From NCBI GenBank assembly GCA_965197825.1, contig CBDANW010000003.1:2356001-2420000 (forward strand): DNA of 64,000 nucleotides, in the 5' to 3' direction. Below the pieces are notes generated by a model that saw nothing but the letters and a program-made list of their open reading frames with translations, was not told the DNA's origin and searched no databases. This stretch comes from CBDANW01 sp965197825. GTDB taxonomy: Bacteria; Acidobacteriota; Vicinamibacteria; Marinacidobacterales; DATDRI01. The position numbers were made by a program, and so were the translations under genes. Of the stretch, positions 63,014 through 64,000 are shown piece after piece. Numbering within the stretch: position 1 is the stretch's first letter; each line of letters opens with the position of its first letter.

Positions 63014-64000
63014 ATGCTGCACATGCTAGCCCACACCACCCGGAGCGCTGTCGCGGCCCTCGTCGTCGCGATGCTCCTGCCTGCCCTGCTACACGCCGAG
63101 ACGTCCCAGGCACCCGACGGCCTGCTACCGGTCGAGGCCCTTTCGCCGGGATTCCTGGGCATGTATCGCAAGGTCATGGAGATCGAGGACGACATCTCCA
63201 AGTATGCCGACAAGTACGACGTTGACCTGACGTTGGCACGCGCCCTGTGCATCCAAGAATCTGGGGGCAACGCGAACCTGAACTCGTGGGCCGGCGCGAA
63301 AGGCTACTTCCAGGTCATGCCATCTACGTTCCGGACGCTGAAGGTCAAGACGAACATCGAGGCGGGCATCAAGTACCTGTCGCAGATGATCCGGCGGTTC
63401 GACCGTGAGGACTACGCGCTTGGCGCATACAACGGTGGGCCGGGGCGGGTCGCCCGCGGCCGTCCTTTGCTCGAAACCCTGCAGTACATCCTGTTCGTAG
63501 GCCAGTACCGCAACGTCCTGAAGCTGCACGAGCCGTCGGTCCGGCATCACGCGTCCCAAATGCAGCTTGACGAGGTCCGTGAGGGCGACGACTGGTGGAC
63601 GATCTCCGAACGGCTTGATGTGTCGGTGTTGCAGCTCCGCATGCACAACCCGTTTCTGGCAACCCGCGCGCTGAGAGTCGGACAACTCGTCGCGTTCCCG
63701 CCGACGCCGCGCACGGATCTGTTCGTGTCCAATGGCGAGGGACTCGAGTATCGGACCCGCCACGGCGATAACTACCTGCTCCTGTCGTTCGTCCTCGACG
63801 TGGACCGAGACGCGCTGCGCGATCAGAACGGGCTCTGGCGCCTGCAGACACTTCCGGCCGACCAAGTGCTACAGATTCCGCTGACCTGGAAGGGAAAGTA
63901 CAACGAGTACGAGACGAAGCCGGGTGACACCCTGAGGTCGGTGGCCAAGGTGATGAAGTCTCAGCCGTGGCGGATCATCCGGGACAACAACTTGTTCTGG
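63014..64000 (+). CDS. Lytic transglycosylase with LysM-like repeats, 3' end outside window
   Basis: 329 codons to the window end, open. ATG with AGGAG nine bases upstream. Signal peptide (AVAALVVAMLLPALLHAE), then an SLT domain at about 55-150: catalytic Glu in CIQESGGNANLNSWAG, GYFQVMPSTFR and ALGAYNGGPGRVAR. Two LysM-like segments follow (VREGDDWWTISERLDVSVLQ, and YRTRHGDNYLLLSFVLDVDR), and a third begins near 300 (YETKPGDTLRSVAKVM). It cleaves peptidoglycan with 1,6-anhydro formation in the periplasm (MltD-like layout). Confidence 0.92.
   Translation, partial: MLHMLAHTTRSAVAALVVAMLLPALLHAETSQAPDGLLPVEALSPGFLGMYRKVMEIEDDISKYADKYDVDLTLARALCIQESGGNANLNSWAGAKGYFQVMPSTFRTLKVKTNIEAGIKYLSQMIRRFDREDYALGAYNGGPGRVARGRPLLETLQYILFVGQYRNVLKLHEPSVRHHASQMQLDEVREGDDWWTISERLDVSVLQLRMHNPFLATRALRVGQLVAFPPTPRTDLFVSNGEGLEYRTRHGDNYLLLSFVLDVDRDALRDQNGLWRLQTLPADQVLQIPLTWKGKYNEYETKPGDTLRSVAKVMKSQPWRIIRDNNLFW

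Noticed and set aside
63125..63865. 246-codon minus-strand frame
   Set aside because: Antisense to the lytic transglycosylase, whose SLT and LysM-like motifs and signal peptide are clear.
1..64000. tRNA, rRNA, cas operon or complete BREX locus
   Set aside because: None was recognised on either strand; only the two CRISPR repeats and the BrxL fragment are present.

Overview
This 64-kb window is a transposon graveyard laid over a small set of chromosomal genes. A TonB-dependent outer-membrane receptor and an exported lytic transglycosylase point to a Gram-negative, high-GC bacterium. The heavy IS load, the YfhO/GT-C membrane proteins and the large CotH-type proteins would fit Acidobacteriota, Myxococcota or a related lineage with an IS-expanded genome, but nothing here fixes the taxon (inference).

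Layout. 1-2.2 kb: IS3 and a truncated IS256, then a 320-bp MITE. 2.2-5.5 kb: a GT-C membrane protein and an SGNH hydrolase (minus strand). 5.6-10.3 kb: an intact IS256-family element with target duplications, then a second IS256-family element split by an IS3 and a tyrosine-recombinase relic but still framed by its own 8-bp duplication. 10.5-13.9 kb: GT-C protein, methyltransferase relic and GT2 (minus). 14-15.7 kb: IS110 with a candidate bridge-RNA region. 15.7-18.3 kb: nested MITEs, a two-repeat type I-E-like CRISPR remnant, and a DUF433/PIN (VapBC45-like) pair whose toxin is cut by IS256. 19-20.1 kb: frameshifted IS5. 20.2-23.7 kb: promoter with two Fur-box-like sites, then a three-gene operon (small membrane protein, exported helix-hairpin-helix protein, FecA-like receptor). 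23.8-25.7 kb: integrase-core transposases. 25.8-30.2 kb: orphan membrane protein, resolvase relic, MITE, C-terminal third of brxL (BREX), and an IS1595/ISXO2-type element carrying four extra ORFs. 30.2-33.5 kb: mutator relic and a GT-C protein. 34.2-39.4 kb: a tightly coupled minus-strand run (GT2, methyltransferase, FAD oxidoreductase, membrane glycosyltransferase-like protein). 39.7-42.5 kb: IS relics, IS3, a UvrD-type helicase relic, MITE. 42.6-45.7 kb: YfhO-family protein. 45.9-47.1 kb: an IS1-like element whose termini match one MITE family. 47.1-57.1 kb: an intact CotH/chitobiase-like lipoprotein gene and a second copy broken by two inverted IS256 copies, with traces of a third. 57.2-62.7 kb: IS630, a polytopic membrane protein, a second copy of the IS3, MITE and mutator relic. 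63-64 kb: lytic transglycosylase with LysM-like repeats, running off the window.

How it fits together. The surviving chromosomal genes are mostly envelope and glycan functions (GT2, GT-C/YfhO, sugar methyltransferases, FAD oxidoreductase, SGNH hydrolase) plus iron uptake. The defence-type or stress-type genes (CRISPR repeats, BrxL, PIN toxin, RelE-fused helicase) are all truncated, and most have an identifiable IS or MITE at the break. At least three families of short non-autonomous elements share terminal sequences and have inserted next to each of these relics. Target duplications, an empty site and paralogous intact copies let several insertions be ordered.
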